Source: an uncultured bacterium (lineage in GTDB: Bacteria; Bacillota; Clostridia; Christensenellales; HGM11417). Taken from it: DNA of 64,000 bases. The notes below the pieces were generated by a model. The model had not been told where the DNA came from, did not search any database, and worked only from the letters and a program-made list of their open reading frames with translations. Of the stretch, positions 15,998 through 23,739 are shown one piece after another; positions within the stretch are counted from its first letter, which is position 1; every line of letters starts with the position of its first letter. The DNA lies in contig CAJMQN010000009.1 in assembly GCA_905215695.1 (NCBI GenBank), forward strand, positions 1 through 64,000. Direction: 5' to 3'. Made by a program: the position numbers and the translations under genes.

Positions 15998-17563
15998 TTA
16001 CGCCGCGAGTATCTCGAGCGCGGCGGCGAGCTGTGCGTCCGCCGCAAAATTCGCCCCCGCCCCGTTCGCGACATAGAGCGTCTCGGAGACAAACCTGCTC
16101 TCCGCCTTGAGATTGTCCGTCTTTCCGGCAGTCCCCTCCGGGATAAATCCGACCCCGTGAATGGTTCTGCCGTCGGGCAGATAGAGTTGCGCAGTGGTGA
16201 GCTTGAGCGCGTAGGAAATCTGCATCTGCTTGAAATAGAAATACTGCTGCATGATTCCCTTGCCGTAGGAAGTCGTCCCGACGTAGCCGGTCAGCGTACC
16301 GTAGCTGTCCATCGCACCGATGAGCGCCTCGCTCGCGGACGCGGTATTCCCGTTCGCCAGCACGACAATCTGCGAAATCCCCGTGCTTGCGTAAAAATTG
16401 TCTTTGGTGCGGTACTCGACGGCACTCTTATTGCGGAATCTCTGCGAACCGACGAGCACGTTCGCGGCGTCCGGGTTTTGGGGGTCGCGCACGAGATAAC
16501 TTCCCAGCGTCTCCAAAATATCGAGAAGTCCGCCGCCGTTGTAGCGCAGGTCGAGAACGAGTTTGGATTTTCCCTCCTCCTTGAAGGTGGACATGATACT
16601 CGCGAACTGTTTGTCCGACTTGCCCATAAAGCTCTTGAAATCGAGATAGAGCGTGTCGGCGGGAAGTCCGACCTTTGCCATTTCGGGGGACTCCGAATCG
16701 TACGCGGTCACGTACCGCGGAATGTAGTTTTCGTTGCGAAGCGTGACCTCTTTTGCCTTCGAGGTATCGATTTCGCCCGAAGGCGTCCGCGGATAGTCCG
16801 CAGTGCCGTCCCCCTTGTCCTCCACGCGCACGACCTTGGCTCTGAAGGTCGTATTGAGGGGGAAGGAGAGAAAGGCGTTCCAAAAACTGCCGTAGCTCTG
16901 ATTCCAATAGTCCACCCACTCGCCGTTCACTTCGAGCGCGACGAACCGGTCAAAACGCTTGAGCTGATTCTGCGCGGAGAAATCGGTGGGCGAAATATAT
17001 CCGTCCTTTGCCTCCTGCTCGGTGGGAATCTCGTAGTCATAGACCTGCGACACGAAGATATTTTTGGTCAGAACGGTCAAATTTCCGTTCGGGTCGTTGC
17101 CATAGACGGGCTTTCCGTCCGCGCCGTAATCCTGCCAGATTTCGATCGCCACGCCTCCCTCGTTCATGCCCTCCATCTCCAAAAGGAGCTGATAGAAGGA
17201 ATTGGGGGAAAGAAGTTCGGCATAGTGGTCGGTGAGCGCATTCTGAACGCCGTACGTCCCGATCATGGCGACGAGTTCCTCGTCGCTCATGTTCTCGTCG
17301 TAGTAGAGCGAATTCTCCTTGATGGTCTTGAGCATCCAGTCCATGACCCTGCCCGCTTCGGACTTGGAGAGATTGCTGTAGAGAAGCCCCCCGAAGAACC
17401 CGAACACGAGCATAAAGATCGCGAGCAAAATGGGAAACCACCTTGTCATGAAGGTGGGCTTTGGGTTCGCGCCCGCGGGCGCGGGGGTCTGCTGCGGAAC
17501 AAAAGGTTCCGCGATAAATTGGTCTTTTTCCTCGTCGGGCTGACGATTGTTGTTTTCGTCCAT
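15998..17563 (-). CDS. S41 family C-terminal processing protease (membrane-anchored)
   Basis: 521-aa protein with a proline-rich N-terminus, one transmembrane helix (about 40-62, FPILLAIFMLVFGFFGGLLY) and an extracytoplasmic CtpA-like protease. The S41 core includes LVLDLRYNGGGLLDI, the catalytic Ser in NGNTASASEALIGAM and Lys in TTSYGKGIMQ. The PDZ part is divergent and expanded (residues 130-280). The ATG at 17561-17563 has an AAAGGATG upstream; a start ten codons earlier is possible. Ctp proteases trim secreted or membrane proteins, sometimes in sporulation signalling; target unknown. Confidence 0.88.
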   Translation of the reverse strand: MDENNNRQPDEEKDQFIAEPFVPQQTPAPAGANPKPTFMTRWFPILLAIFMLVFGFFGGLLYSNLSKSEAGRVMDWMLKTIKENSLYYDENMSDEELVAMIGTYGVQNALTDHYAELLSPNSFYQLLLEMEGMNEGGVAIEIWQDYGADGKPVYGNDPNGNLTVLTKNIFVSQVYDYEIPTEQEAKDGYISPTDFSAQNQLKRFDRFVALEVNGEWVDYWNQSYGSFWNAFLSFPLNTTFRAKVVRVEDKGDGTADYPRTPSGEIDTSKAKEVTLRNENYIPRYVTAYDSESPEMAKVGLPADTLYLDFKSFMGKSDKQFASIMSTFKEEGKSKLVLDLRYNGGGLLDILETLGSYLVRDPQNPDAANVLVGSQRFRNKSAVEYRTKDNFYASTGISQIVVLANGNTASASEALIGAMDSYGTLTGYVGTTSYGKGIMQQYFYFKQMQISYALKLTTAQLYLPDGRTIHGVGFIPEGTAGKTDNLKAESRFVSETLYVANGAGANFAADAQLAAALEILAA

Positions 17564-17628
17564 CACTCTGAAACATCCTTTTTTTGCGGGCAAATCGCCC
17601 TTCTCTTTTCGGTGGTTCTTCCGCTCCC

Positions 17629-18768
17629 CTACTTGGCGAGCTTTTTGACCGCCTCGGCGACGGCAGGCGCGACCCGCCGGTCAAAAGCGCCGGGCAGGAC
17701 GTAGTCCTCGCAGAGCTCCTCCTCGGAAATCAGCGCGGCGAGCGCCTCCGCGGCGGCAATCTTCATCTCGTCGGTAATCGCGGAGACCCGCGCGTCCAGC
17801 GCGCCCCGGAAGATTCCCGGGAACACGACGACGTTGTTGATTTGGTTGGGGAAATCCGACCGTCCGGTCGCGACGATGCGCGCACCCGCGGCTTTTGCCT
17901 CGTCGGGCATGATTTCGGGGGTGGGATTCGCCATCGCAAAGATAATGGGATCTTTTGCCATGGATTTGACCATCTCCTTGGTGAGCGCGCCCGGCGCGGA
18001 AACGCCGAGGAACACGTCCGCCCCGACGATCGCCTCGGGGAGCTTTCCGCGCACGCCCTCGAGGTTGGTAATCTCCGCAAGCTCGCACTTTGCGAAATTC
18101 ATACCCGGACGCCCCTTGTAGAGAATCCCCTCGCGGTCAATCATGAGAATGTTTTTCGCACCGTAGAGGTGTAAGAGCTTGCAGATCGCAGTCCCCGCCG
18201 CCCCCGGTCCGTTGATGACGATTTTGACGTCCTCTATTCTCTTATGGACAATCTTCAAAGCATTTATAAGCGCGCAGAGCGCAACCACGGCGGTGCCGTG
18301 CTGATCGTCGTGAAAGACGGGAATATCGAGTTCCTCTTTCAGCCGCCGTTCCACCTCGAAACAGCGAGGCGCGGAGATGTCCTCGAGGTTGATTCCGCCG
18401 AAACTCGGCGCAATCGCCTTGACTGTCGCGACAATCTCGTCGGTGTCCTGCGTGGAGAGCACGATCGGAATCGCGTCCACTCCGCCGAACTCCTTGAAGA
18501 GAACGGCTTTGCCCTCCATGACGGGAAGCCCCGCGAGCCCGCCGATATTCCCGAGCCCGAGCACCGCAGAGCCGTCCGAGACGACGGCGACGGTATTCCA
18601 CTTCCGCGTATAGACGTAGGCGTCCGCCGGATTCTTCGCAATTTCGAGGCAGGGCTGCGCCACGCCGGGCGTATAAGCCACCGCAAGTTCCTGCGGGTCG
18701 GAAACTTTCGACCTCACCTTGACTTCAAGTTTTCCCTTCCATTCCCTGTGCGCATTCAGTGCGTCCAT
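17629..18768 (-). CDS. NAD-dependent malic enzyme (oxaloacetate-decarboxylating)
   Basis: 379-aa short bacterial malic enzyme converting malate to pyruvate + CO2 with NAD(P)+ and Mn2+/Mg2+. Hallmarks are AVAYTPGVAQPCLEIA, the metal site around FGGINLEDISAPRCFEVE, the HDDQHGTAVV loop, and the Rossmann NGPGAAGTAICKLLHLYG. It lies 44 bp downstream of the CdaR-like regulator on the same strand and near the oadB-like gene, so the three probably form a C4-acid module (inference). Confidence 0.94.
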   Translation of the reverse strand: MDALNAHREWKGKLEVKVRSKVSDPQELAVAYTPGVAQPCLEIAKNPADAYVYTRKWNTVAVVSDGSAVLGLGNIGGLAGLPVMEGKAVLFKEFGGVDAIPIVLSTQDTDEIVATVKAIAPSFGGINLEDISAPRCFEVERRLKEELDIPVFHDDQHGTAVVALCALINALKIVHKRIEDVKIVINGPGAAGTAICKLLHLYGAKNILMIDREGILYKGRPGMNFAKCELAEITNLEGVRGKLPEAIVGADVFLGVSAPGALTKEMVKSMAKDPIIFAMANPTPEIMPDEAKAAGARIVATGRSDFPNQINNVVVFPGIFRGALDARVSAITDEMKIAAAEALAALISEEELCEDYVLPGAFDRRVAPAVAEAVKKLAK

Positions 18769-18812
18769 TCTGTATTCCTCCTCGTATTGTTGTCGAAAAC
18801 GCTTCCGGCATT

Positions 18813-19874
18813 CTATCCCTTGATTTTATTGTATAACAGCATGACAATCCGAAAGGTGACCGCGTCGGTAAATTTCCGGATATTGAGCCCCATGCTCCGC
18901 TCGATTTTGTCGAGGCGGTACATGAGCGTGTTGCGGTGCATGTAGAGAATGCGCGCCGTCTCGCTGATATTGAGGCTGTTGTTCAAAAACTCCTCCGCGG
19001 TGCTCATCATATCATCGTCCGAGAGAATCTCCCTCGCCCCCGCGTCCAATAGCACCCGCAAATACCCTTTGAGCGTATCCACGTCGATATCGTCGATCAT
19101 CTTCATGAGGATGTATTCCTTATAGGAATGCACCTTGGACTTGCGGTTGATCTGCATGCCGATTCGAATGGCGGTCTGGCACTCCGCGAACACGGACGCA
19201 ATCTCGTAGAGGGACTTTGCCACAGGTCCCGTGCCGATGTTGACGTCCGAAAAATTGAGTTCCATCTCGATGCTCCCCGAGAGCAGTTCGGCAAACTCCA
19301 CCGCCGAGAGAAAGACGTCGTCCGCGCTCACGAACTTGACGTAAGCGACCTGATTGTCCGCCACTATGACGGGCGTGTCCTGACTGTTGTCCGAAAAATT
19401 GGTCAGAAAGGAAAAGATTTCCCCGACCTCTTCGGGCTTCGCCTCGATGAGCGTGACAAAACACGCCCCTTCGGGCGCGGAATAGTTCTGAATAAATTTC
19501 CCGATTTCCGCCGTGTCGAATTCCCCGAGAAGAATCGCCTTTAATGCGTCGCTCTTGGAGAGGTGCGCGTCCGTCGCGGAAGCGCCGAGCTCCATGAGCG
19601 CGGAGACCATATAGGCGTAATTGCGGGACACGAGGTCGCTCCCCGAAATGATGCCGATATACGGCTCTTTGGCAATGTTGACGGTAAAGTAGGTCAGGTC
19701 ATTGAGCTTGTCCGAACAAACGCCCTCGGAAAAGTCCTTGACGTGCCGAAAATTGAAGTTTGCGCCCTGCGCCTTGGTGGAGCAGACCAGCTTGCCGAAG
19801 ATGTCATAGACGTCGATATCGAGACCGGTCTTTTGCTTGATTCCGCGCAGGACTCTCTCAAATTTATTCTGCAT
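18813..19874 (-). CDS. CdaR/PucR family transcriptional regulator
   Basis: 353-aa regulator. A variable N-terminal sensor segment (1-130) is followed by a central GGDEF-like/CdaR region (150-280) and a C-terminal PucR helix-turn-helix, ISETARILYMHRNTLMYRLD (about 305-325). CdaR proteins control sugar-acid and carboxylate use. Immediately upstream of malic enzyme on the same strand, so it is a plausible C4-acid sensor. GGAAGGAG precedes the ATG and a clear promoter lies at 19895-19923. Confidence 0.88.
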   Translation of the reverse strand: MQNKFERVLRGIKQKTGLDIDVYDIFGKLVCSTKAQGANFNFRHVKDFSEGVCSDKLNDLTYFTVNIAKEPYIGIISGSDLVSRNYAYMVSALMELGASATDAHLSKSDALKAILLGEFDTAEIGKFIQNYSAPEGACFVTLIEAKPEEVGEIFSFLTNFSDNSQDTPVIVADNQVAYVKFVSADDVFLSAVEFAELLSGSIEMELNFSDVNIGTGPVAKSLYEIASVFAECQTAIRIGMQINRKSKVHSYKEYILMKMIDDIDVDTLKGYLRVLLDAGAREILSDDDMMSTAEEFLNNSLNISETARILYMHRNTLMYRLDKIERSMGLNIRKFTDAVTFRIVMLLYNKIKG

Positions 19875-19894
19875 TGAAAATCTCCTTCCCGCCC

Positions 19895-19923
19895 ATTATA
19901 CCAAATCCGACAGCTTTTGAAAA
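19895..19923 (-). promoter_or_regulatory. Promoter of the CdaR-like regulator
   Basis: Reverse strand TTTTCA (19918-19923), 17-bp spacer ending GTCGGATTTGG, TATAAT (19895-19900). The ATTTGGTATAAT extended -10 recurs at 38494 and 39284. Confidence 0.7.
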
Positions 19924-19947
19924 CAAAAAAAGAGTGAAAATCCGGCG

Positions 19948-19984
19948 AAAAAAAACGCCGCGCGATTTCCCCGCGCGGCGTTTT
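19948..19984 (-). terminator. Terminator after the oadB-like operon
   Basis: Perfect 13-bp stem (AAAACGCCGCGCG at 19952-19964 pairs with 19972-19984), 7-nt loop, T-run on the reverse strand. Confidence 0.85.
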
Positions 19985-19986
19985 CC

Positions 19987-20118
19987 CTATTTACGAAAAA
20001 CCTTATTGAGAATCCAAACCACCAGCATGACAGCCAAAATGACGACGAAAATGGACAGATACCCTTTCCAAGAAATTTCCAGTGCCTGCAAGACGCCGAG
20101 GATTGCGGATAAAATCAT
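19987..20118 (-). CDS. Small single-helix membrane protein cotranscribed with oadB-like gene
   Basis: 43-aa protein, MILSAILGVLQALEISWKGY followed by SIFVVILAVMLVVWILNKVF and RK. One hydrophobic helix spans about residues 19-38 with a positive C-terminal end. A strong AAAGGAGG precedes the ATG, 13 bp after the oadB-like stop, and a terminator follows at once. OadG/gamma subunits of sodium-pump decarboxylases are also small one-helix proteins encoded with the beta subunit, so this may be a minimal gamma-like partner. The similarity is positional and topological only. Confidence 0.7.
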   Translation of the reverse strand: MILSAILGVLQALEISWKGYLSIFVVILAVMLVVWILNKVFRK

Positions 20119-20131
20119 GATATTTCCTCCT

Positions 20132-21286
20132 TTAAACCAAAGCTACGAGGGACAGAATCGCGCCGCCCGCAACGACCGAGCCGATCTGTCCGGCGACGTT
20201 CGCGCCGACCGCCTGCATGAGAATGTGGTTTTCGGGATCCTCGGAGAGCGCAAGTTTCTGCGCGACCCGCGCCGCCATCGGGAAGGCGGAGATCCCCGCC
20301 GCGCCGATGATGGGATTGATTTTGTTCTTTGAAAACAGGTTCATGACCTTCGCGCAGAGCACGCCGAACACGGTATCAAAGACGAATGCGAACAGCCCCA
20401 ATACGATAATCATGACCGTCTTAATATCCACGAACTGCGCCGCCTTCATGGTGGAAGCAATGGTAATTCCGAGCAGAAGGGTGATGATATTCGCAAAGGC
20501 AGTCTGCGCCGTCTCCGAAAGATTGTTCAATACGCCGCACTCCTTGATGAGGTTACCGAACATGAGGAATCCGACGAGAGAGACGGACATCGGCGCGATG
20601 AGTCCGGCGATGAGCGTCACCGCGATGGGAAAGATGATTTTCGTTGTCTTGGATACCTGCGAAGGCTTGTAGTCCATGCGGATCATGCGCTCTTTTTTGG
20701 TCGTGATGAGTTTGACGACCGGGGGCTGTACGATGGGCACGAGCGCCATATAGGAGTACGCCGCAACCATAATCGGCGCGAGATACCCGCTCTTTAAAAC
20801 CATCGCGACGAGAATCGCCGTCGGACCGTCCGCCGCGCCGATCATGCCGATCGAGACCGAGTCCTCGAGCGCGAAATCAAAGATCGGGAGTCCCGTGCCC
20901 GCGAGCGCCTCCGCGATGATGATCGTGACGAAGATGCCCGCCTGCGCCGCCGCGCCAAAGATAAAGAGTTTCGGATTGGCAAGCAGCGGTCCGAAATCGA
21001 TCATCGCGCCGATGCCGATGAACAGGAGAATGGGCAAAGCCTCCGCCGCCTCGATTCCGACGGAGAAGAGCCAATCGAGAATGCCCGCGACGGGTTCTCC
21101 GCCCACACTGCCGTTGATCGCCCCCGAAAAGGGAATGTTGACGAGAATCGCCCCGAATCCCATGGGAAGGAGCAGAGCGGGCTCCATGTTCTTGCGGATG
21201 GCGAGCCAGATGAGAATACAGCCCACCAACCACATGACCACCTGCTGCCAGGTGACCGCCGCAAAGTTTTTGTACAGAAAATCCAT
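20132..21286 (-). CDS. Sodium ion-translocating decarboxylase beta subunit (OadB/GcdB/MmdB family)
   Basis: 384-aa membrane protein with about 10 helices. Typical family segments are the N-terminal LPMGFGAILVNIPFSGAING, GIGAMIDFGPLLANPKL, the conserved SIGMIGAADGPTAI loop with the Asp used in carboxyl/Na+ coupling, and the C-terminal NPIIGAAGISAFPMAARVAQ then NHILMQAVGANVAGQIGS. It couples decarboxylation of a biotin-bound carboxyl group to Na+ export. No alpha (carboxyltransferase) or biotin carrier gene is in the window. ATG at 21284-21286 follows GGAGGAGG. A yybP-ykoY-type Mn2+ riboswitch lies in its leader, which is unexpected for this family. Confidence 0.93.
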   Translation of the reverse strand: MDFLYKNFAAVTWQQVVMWLVGCILIWLAIRKNMEPALLLPMGFGAILVNIPFSGAINGSVGGEPVAGILDWLFSVGIEAAEALPILLFIGIGAMIDFGPLLANPKLFIFGAAAQAGIFVTIIIAEALAGTGLPIFDFALEDSVSIGMIGAADGPTAILVAMVLKSGYLAPIMVAAYSYMALVPIVQPPVVKLITTKKERMIRMDYKPSQVSKTTKIIFPIAVTLIAGLIAPMSVSLVGFLMFGNLIKECGVLNNLSETAQTAFANIITLLLGITIASTMKAAQFVDIKTVMIIVLGLFAFVFDTVFGVLCAKVMNLFSKNKINPIIGAAGISAFPMAARVAQKLALSEDPENHILMQAVGANVAGQIGSVVAGGAILSLVALV

Positions 21287-21354
21287 AAATCGTCCTCCTC
21301 CGTTTGCCTCTCCCGAGGACACCGTCCTCTCCGAAACTCTTTTGCCGCGCCCGC

Positions 21355-21404
21355 AAAAAAAGACGAGACCGAAAATGCTTTGCGCATTTTCGGTCTCGTC
21401 TTCT
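21355..21404 (-). terminator. Riboswitch-associated transcription terminator
   Basis: Perfect 17-bp stem (GACGAGACCGAAAATGC with its complement) and U7 tail on the reverse strand, 70 bp before the oadB-like ATG. The 5' arm includes the 3' strand of aptamer helix P1 (GAGACCGAAAA), so P1 and the terminator are mutually exclusive. Confidence 0.85.
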
Positions 21405-21494
21405 ATAGCGCCGCCAGAACGGGATTCCCGAACTTGCTGTTGGCGTGCGCGACGCGGAATCTTTCCCTTCCGCGCAGACTACTCCCCAAAAAAG
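21387..21494 (-). ncRNA. yybP-ykoY family (Mn2+) riboswitch aptamer
   Basis: On the reverse strand the RNA begins UUUUUUGGGGAGUAG and ends GAGACCGAAAA. GGGGAGUAG and GAGACC are the hallmark 5' and 3' elements of the yybP-ykoY aptamer. P1 pairs UUUUUGG with CCGAAAA. A P2 hairpin (CGCGGAA/UUCCGCG) and a longer P3 (GCGC-A-CGCC/GGCG-GCGC enclosing a CGGGAAUCCCG hairpin and an internal loop with AGCAAGUUC) lie between. The 3' P1 strand is also the 5' arm of the terminator, the usual ON-switch layout: metal binding stabilises P1 and allows read-through. Downstream gene is the OadB-like subunit. Confidence 0.8.
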
Positions 21495-21512
21495 TTTTCT
21501 TACAATGACAGT

Positions 21513-21541
21513 ATATTATCACAACTCAAAAAATTTGACAA
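21513..21541 (-). promoter_or_regulatory. Promoter of the riboswitch-oadB transcript
   Basis: Reverse strand TTGTCA (21536-21541), 17-bp spacer, TAATAT (21513-21518), immediately after the flavin reductase stop. The aptamer starts about 20 nt further on. Confidence 0.7.
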
Positions 21542-21546
21542 GCGAT

Positions 21547-22245
21547 TCAGCGCGACTTGCGCCCCGCTTTTTTCTTTTTCCGAACGCTGAACCCGAAGGA
21601 ACCGAGTTTCCTGCCCAGCGCGAAATACTCCCCGTGCGCGTAGGCGGCAAGCCCCGCCGATTCGAGATGCAGTTTTCCCGCGTCGTCCACAAGTTCCTCT
21701 TGGACGTCCGCGCAGAGAATCTCCGCGAGAAAGAGGTCGTGCGAGCCGAGGGGCGTCACCGAGCGCACCCGGCATTCGAGGCTCAGTGGGCTCTCCGCGA
21801 TCAGGGGACAGCCGACGGCATTCGCCCGTTCCCGGGTCAGCCCGCAGGCGTCGAATTTGTCGATTTCCCGCCCGCTCTTTACGCCGCAGAAATCCGCCGC
21901 CCGCACGAGTTTTTCGCTCACGAGATTGACAGCGAATTCCCCGCTCTCCGAAATCAGCGCGTGCGAGAACCGTTCCTTTCGCACCGAAAGGGTCAGCATG
22001 GGCGGCTGCGTGTTGACGATGCCCGTCCAGGCGACCGTGAACACGTTGTCCCGCGCCGATTCCGTCCGCCCGTTTTCCCCCGCGCCCTTCTCGTTTTTCT
22101 CGCCGCAGACCGTCGATTCGACGTCCTTTCCGTTATTCACTCCATAGTCCGTCGATTCCGCACCCTTTCCGCTCCCGCGGCAGGTCACGAGCACGGCGGG
22201 TACGGGCGCGAGCAGGGTTCCCGCCTTCCATTGCAATTTCGCCAT
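21547..22245 (-). CDS. Flavin reductase-like domain protein with tandem-repeat insertion
   Basis: 232-aa protein of the flavin reductase (FMN-binding split barrel) family. The core LLAPVPAVLVTC, VFTVAWTGIVNTQPPMLTLS, RKERFSHALISESGEFAVNL and SPLSLECRV is clear, and the end is basic (SVRKKKKAGRKSR). Between strand 1 and strand 2 there is an insertion of about 45 hydrophilic residues made of two 13-residue units (GKGAESTDYGVNN and GKDVESTVCGEKN) plus degenerate remnants; usual relatives go straight from PAVLVT to NVFT. The ATG at 22243-22245 follows GGGAGAAAGG. Probably binds FMN; substrate unknown. Confidence 0.85.
   Translation of the reverse strand: MAKLQWKAGTLLAPVPAVLVTCRGSGKGAESTDYGVNNGKDVESTVCGEKNEKGAGENGRTESARDNVFTVAWTGIVNTQPPMLTLSVRKERFSHALISESGEFAVNLVSEKLVRAADFCGVKSGREIDKFDACGLTRERANAVGCPLIAESPLSLECRVRSVTPLGSHDLFLAEILCADVQEELVDDAGKLHLESAGLAAYAHGEYFALGRKLGSFGFSVRKKKKAGRKSR
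22093..22170. repeat. 39-bp tandem repeat inside the flavin reductase gene
   Basis: Two in-frame 39-bp units encode GKGAESTDYGVNN and GKDVESTVCGEKN. The repeat is diverged, so it is not a recent assembly artefact. Confidence 0.75.
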
Positions 22246-22261
22246 ACGCCTTTCTCCCAAT

Positions 22262-22289
22262 AAAAAGAGCCCGACTTTTATCGGGCTCT
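22262..22289 (-). terminator. Terminator of the ABC ATPase gene
   Basis: 9-bp stem AGAGCCCGA/TCGGGCTCT with a 6-nt loop, followed on the reverse strand by a U-run. It lies 17 bp after the ATPase stop and overlaps the leader of the flavin reductase gene. Confidence 0.8.
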
Positions 22290-22305
22290 CTCTCGCTTTT
22301 TAAAC

Positions 22306-23505
22306 TTATCTCGACAGAATGCTCATCTGCGTGTCCTTGTCGAACATGTGGATGTGCTGTACGTCGAAGGCGACCTTGATGATCTCGTCGCGCTTTGCGG
22401 GCGAACGGGGATCGACCTTCGCGACGAGAATCGTCGAGTTGTCGTCCACGATGGACTGCACGGCTGCCATTCCGTCGAGGTCCTCCTCCTCTTCTTCATG
22501 ATGCGTCTCGAGGTTGAGGTTGCAGTACAGGAGGGTCTCCGAACCGAGTTTCTCCACAACATCGACCTTGCACTCGACAACGGACTTCGGGCTCGAGGAG
22601 ATGAAGACTTCCTCGTCGTGAATGTCCTCGGGACGAACGCCGAGAACGATGGTCTTCTCTTCCTTGATGATGTTCTCGAGGTCGATAATCTTGCTTGCCT
22701 TGGACTCGGGAATCTCAATGGTGTTCCCCGCGAAGTGCACAAGCACCGCCTTGCCCTTCTTGGAAATCGTAGCGTCAAAGAAGTTCATCTGCGGCGTGCC
22801 GATAAAGCCCGCGACAAAGAGGTTGACAGGATAGTCGTAGAGGTTCTGCGGCGTATCGACCTGCTGCATGATGCCGTCCTTCATGACGACGATTCTCGTA
22901 CCCATGGTCATCGCCTCGATCTGATCGTGCGTGACGTAGATGAAGGTCGTAGCCAGTCTGTTGTGAAGTTTGGTAATCTCCGTTCTCATCTGCGCGCGGA
23001 GTTTCGCGTCCAAGTTGGACAGAGGTTCGTCGAGAAGGAATACTTTGGGCTCGCGGACGATCGCACGTCCGAGCGCGACACGCTGTCTCTGACCGCCGGA
23101 GAGCGCCTTCGGCTTACGGGAGAGGTACATCTCGATACCGAGGATACGCGCAGCCTCTTTGACCCTCGCGTCGATTTCGGGCTTGGGCATCTTGCGGAGC
23201 TTGAGACCGAACGCCATGTTGTCGTAAACGGTCATGTGGGGATACAGCGCGTAGTTCTGGAAAACCATCGCGATGTCGCGGTCCTTCGGGACAACGTCGT
23301 TGACGAGACGACCGTCGATGTACAGCTCGCCGCTCGAAATGTCCTCGAGACCCGCAATCATCCGGAGCGTCGTAGATTTTCCGCAGCCGGAAGGTCCGAC
23401 AAAGACGATAAACTCCTTGTCCTCGATGTCGAGGTTGAAGTTGTCAACCGCTTTGACGCCGCTCGGATATATTTTGCATATATCTTTCAAAACTACACTT
23501 GCCAT
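22306..23505 (-). CDS. Carbohydrate ABC transporter ATP-binding protein, MsmX/UgpC family
   Basis: 399-aa ATPase that powers sugar importers. It has Walker A VGPSGCGKST, Q-loop VFQNYALYPHMTVYDNMAFG, signature LSGGQRQRVALGRA, Walker B VFLLDEPLSNLDA and H-loop VTHD, followed by the MalK-type regulatory/TOBE domain (residues 240-399). An acidic stretch HHEEEEEDLDG (about 345) is unusual within that domain. No permease or binding-protein gene is adjacent, which fits the MsmX role of one shared ATPase serving several importers. The ATG at 23503-23505 follows GGGAGG; a start six codons upstream lacks a ribosome site. Confidence 0.93.
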   Translation of the reverse strand: MASVVLKDICKIYPSGVKAVDNFNLDIEDKEFIVFVGPSGCGKSTTLRMIAGLEDISSGELYIDGRLVNDVVPKDRDIAMVFQNYALYPHMTVYDNMAFGLKLRKMPKPEIDARVKEAARILGIEMYLSRKPKALSGGQRQRVALGRAIVREPKVFLLDEPLSNLDAKLRAQMRTEITKLHNRLATTFIYVTHDQIEAMTMGTRIVVMKDGIMQQVDTPQNLYDYPVNLFVAGFIGTPQMNFFDATISKKGKAVLVHFAGNTIEIPESKASKIIDLENIIKEEKTIVLGVRPEDIHDEEVFISSSPKSVVECKVDVVEKLGSETLLYCNLNLETHHEEEEEDLDGMAAVQSIVDDNSTILVAKVDPRSPAKRDEIIKVAFDVQHIHMFDKDTQMSILSR

Positions 23506-23545
23506 TATTTTGCCTCCCAGCATATCATTTTTAAACTGTATCTAT

Positions 23546-23574
23546 AGTATATCCTATTTTGTATAAAAGCACAA
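23546..23574 (-). promoter_or_regulatory. Promoter of the MsmX-like ATPase
   Basis: Reverse strand TTGTGC (23569-23574), 17-bp spacer, TATACT (23546-23551); divergent from the arginine operon promoter about 40 bp away. Confidence 0.65.
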
Positions 23575-23615
23575 TGGGCAGAATTCACAAAAAAATCATA
23601 TCCGCCTTATAAATC

Positions 23616-23644
23616 TTGCACAATTTCAAACTTTGTACTATAAT
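23616..23644 (+). promoter_or_regulatory. Promoter of the arginine operon
   Basis: TTGCAC (23616-23621), 17-bp spacer, perfect TATAAT (23639-23644), about 95 bp before argC. Confidence 0.75.
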
Positions 23645-23671
23645 ATCTACAGGAAAGTCCGCCAATTTCGT

Positions 23672-23705
23672 TGCATATTTATACACGAAGTTGTATAATT
23701 TTAAA
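23672..23705 (+). promoter_or_regulatory. Candidate ArgR (ARG box) operator pair
   Basis: TGCATATTTATACA (23672-23685) fits the ARG-box form TGNAT-N4-ATNCA. A weaker half-matching TGTATAATTTTAAA follows at 23692-23705, 20 bp on, close to the usual 21-bp spacing of paired ArgR boxes. The position between promoter and argC suits arginine-dependent repression; no experimental support. Confidence 0.5.
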
Positions 23706-23739
23706 AAATCAGTACTTTTTCGGGAGAATTAGACAAAAA

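Noticed and set aside
15968..17704. A 578-residue open frame antisense to the S41 protease
   Set aside because: Shadow of GC-rich codon usage; no ribosome site or domain, while the opposite strand has protease motifs and a membrane anchor.
22306..23505. Assigning the sugar ATPase to a specific transporter such as maltose (MalK)
   Set aside because: No permease or binding-protein gene is adjacent, so only the MsmX/UgpC family level is supported.
23671..23739. N-terminal extension of argC by 23 codons
   Set aside because: It would place the start inside the candidate ArgR operator, and MIRVSIIGANGYTG is the conserved ArgC start.
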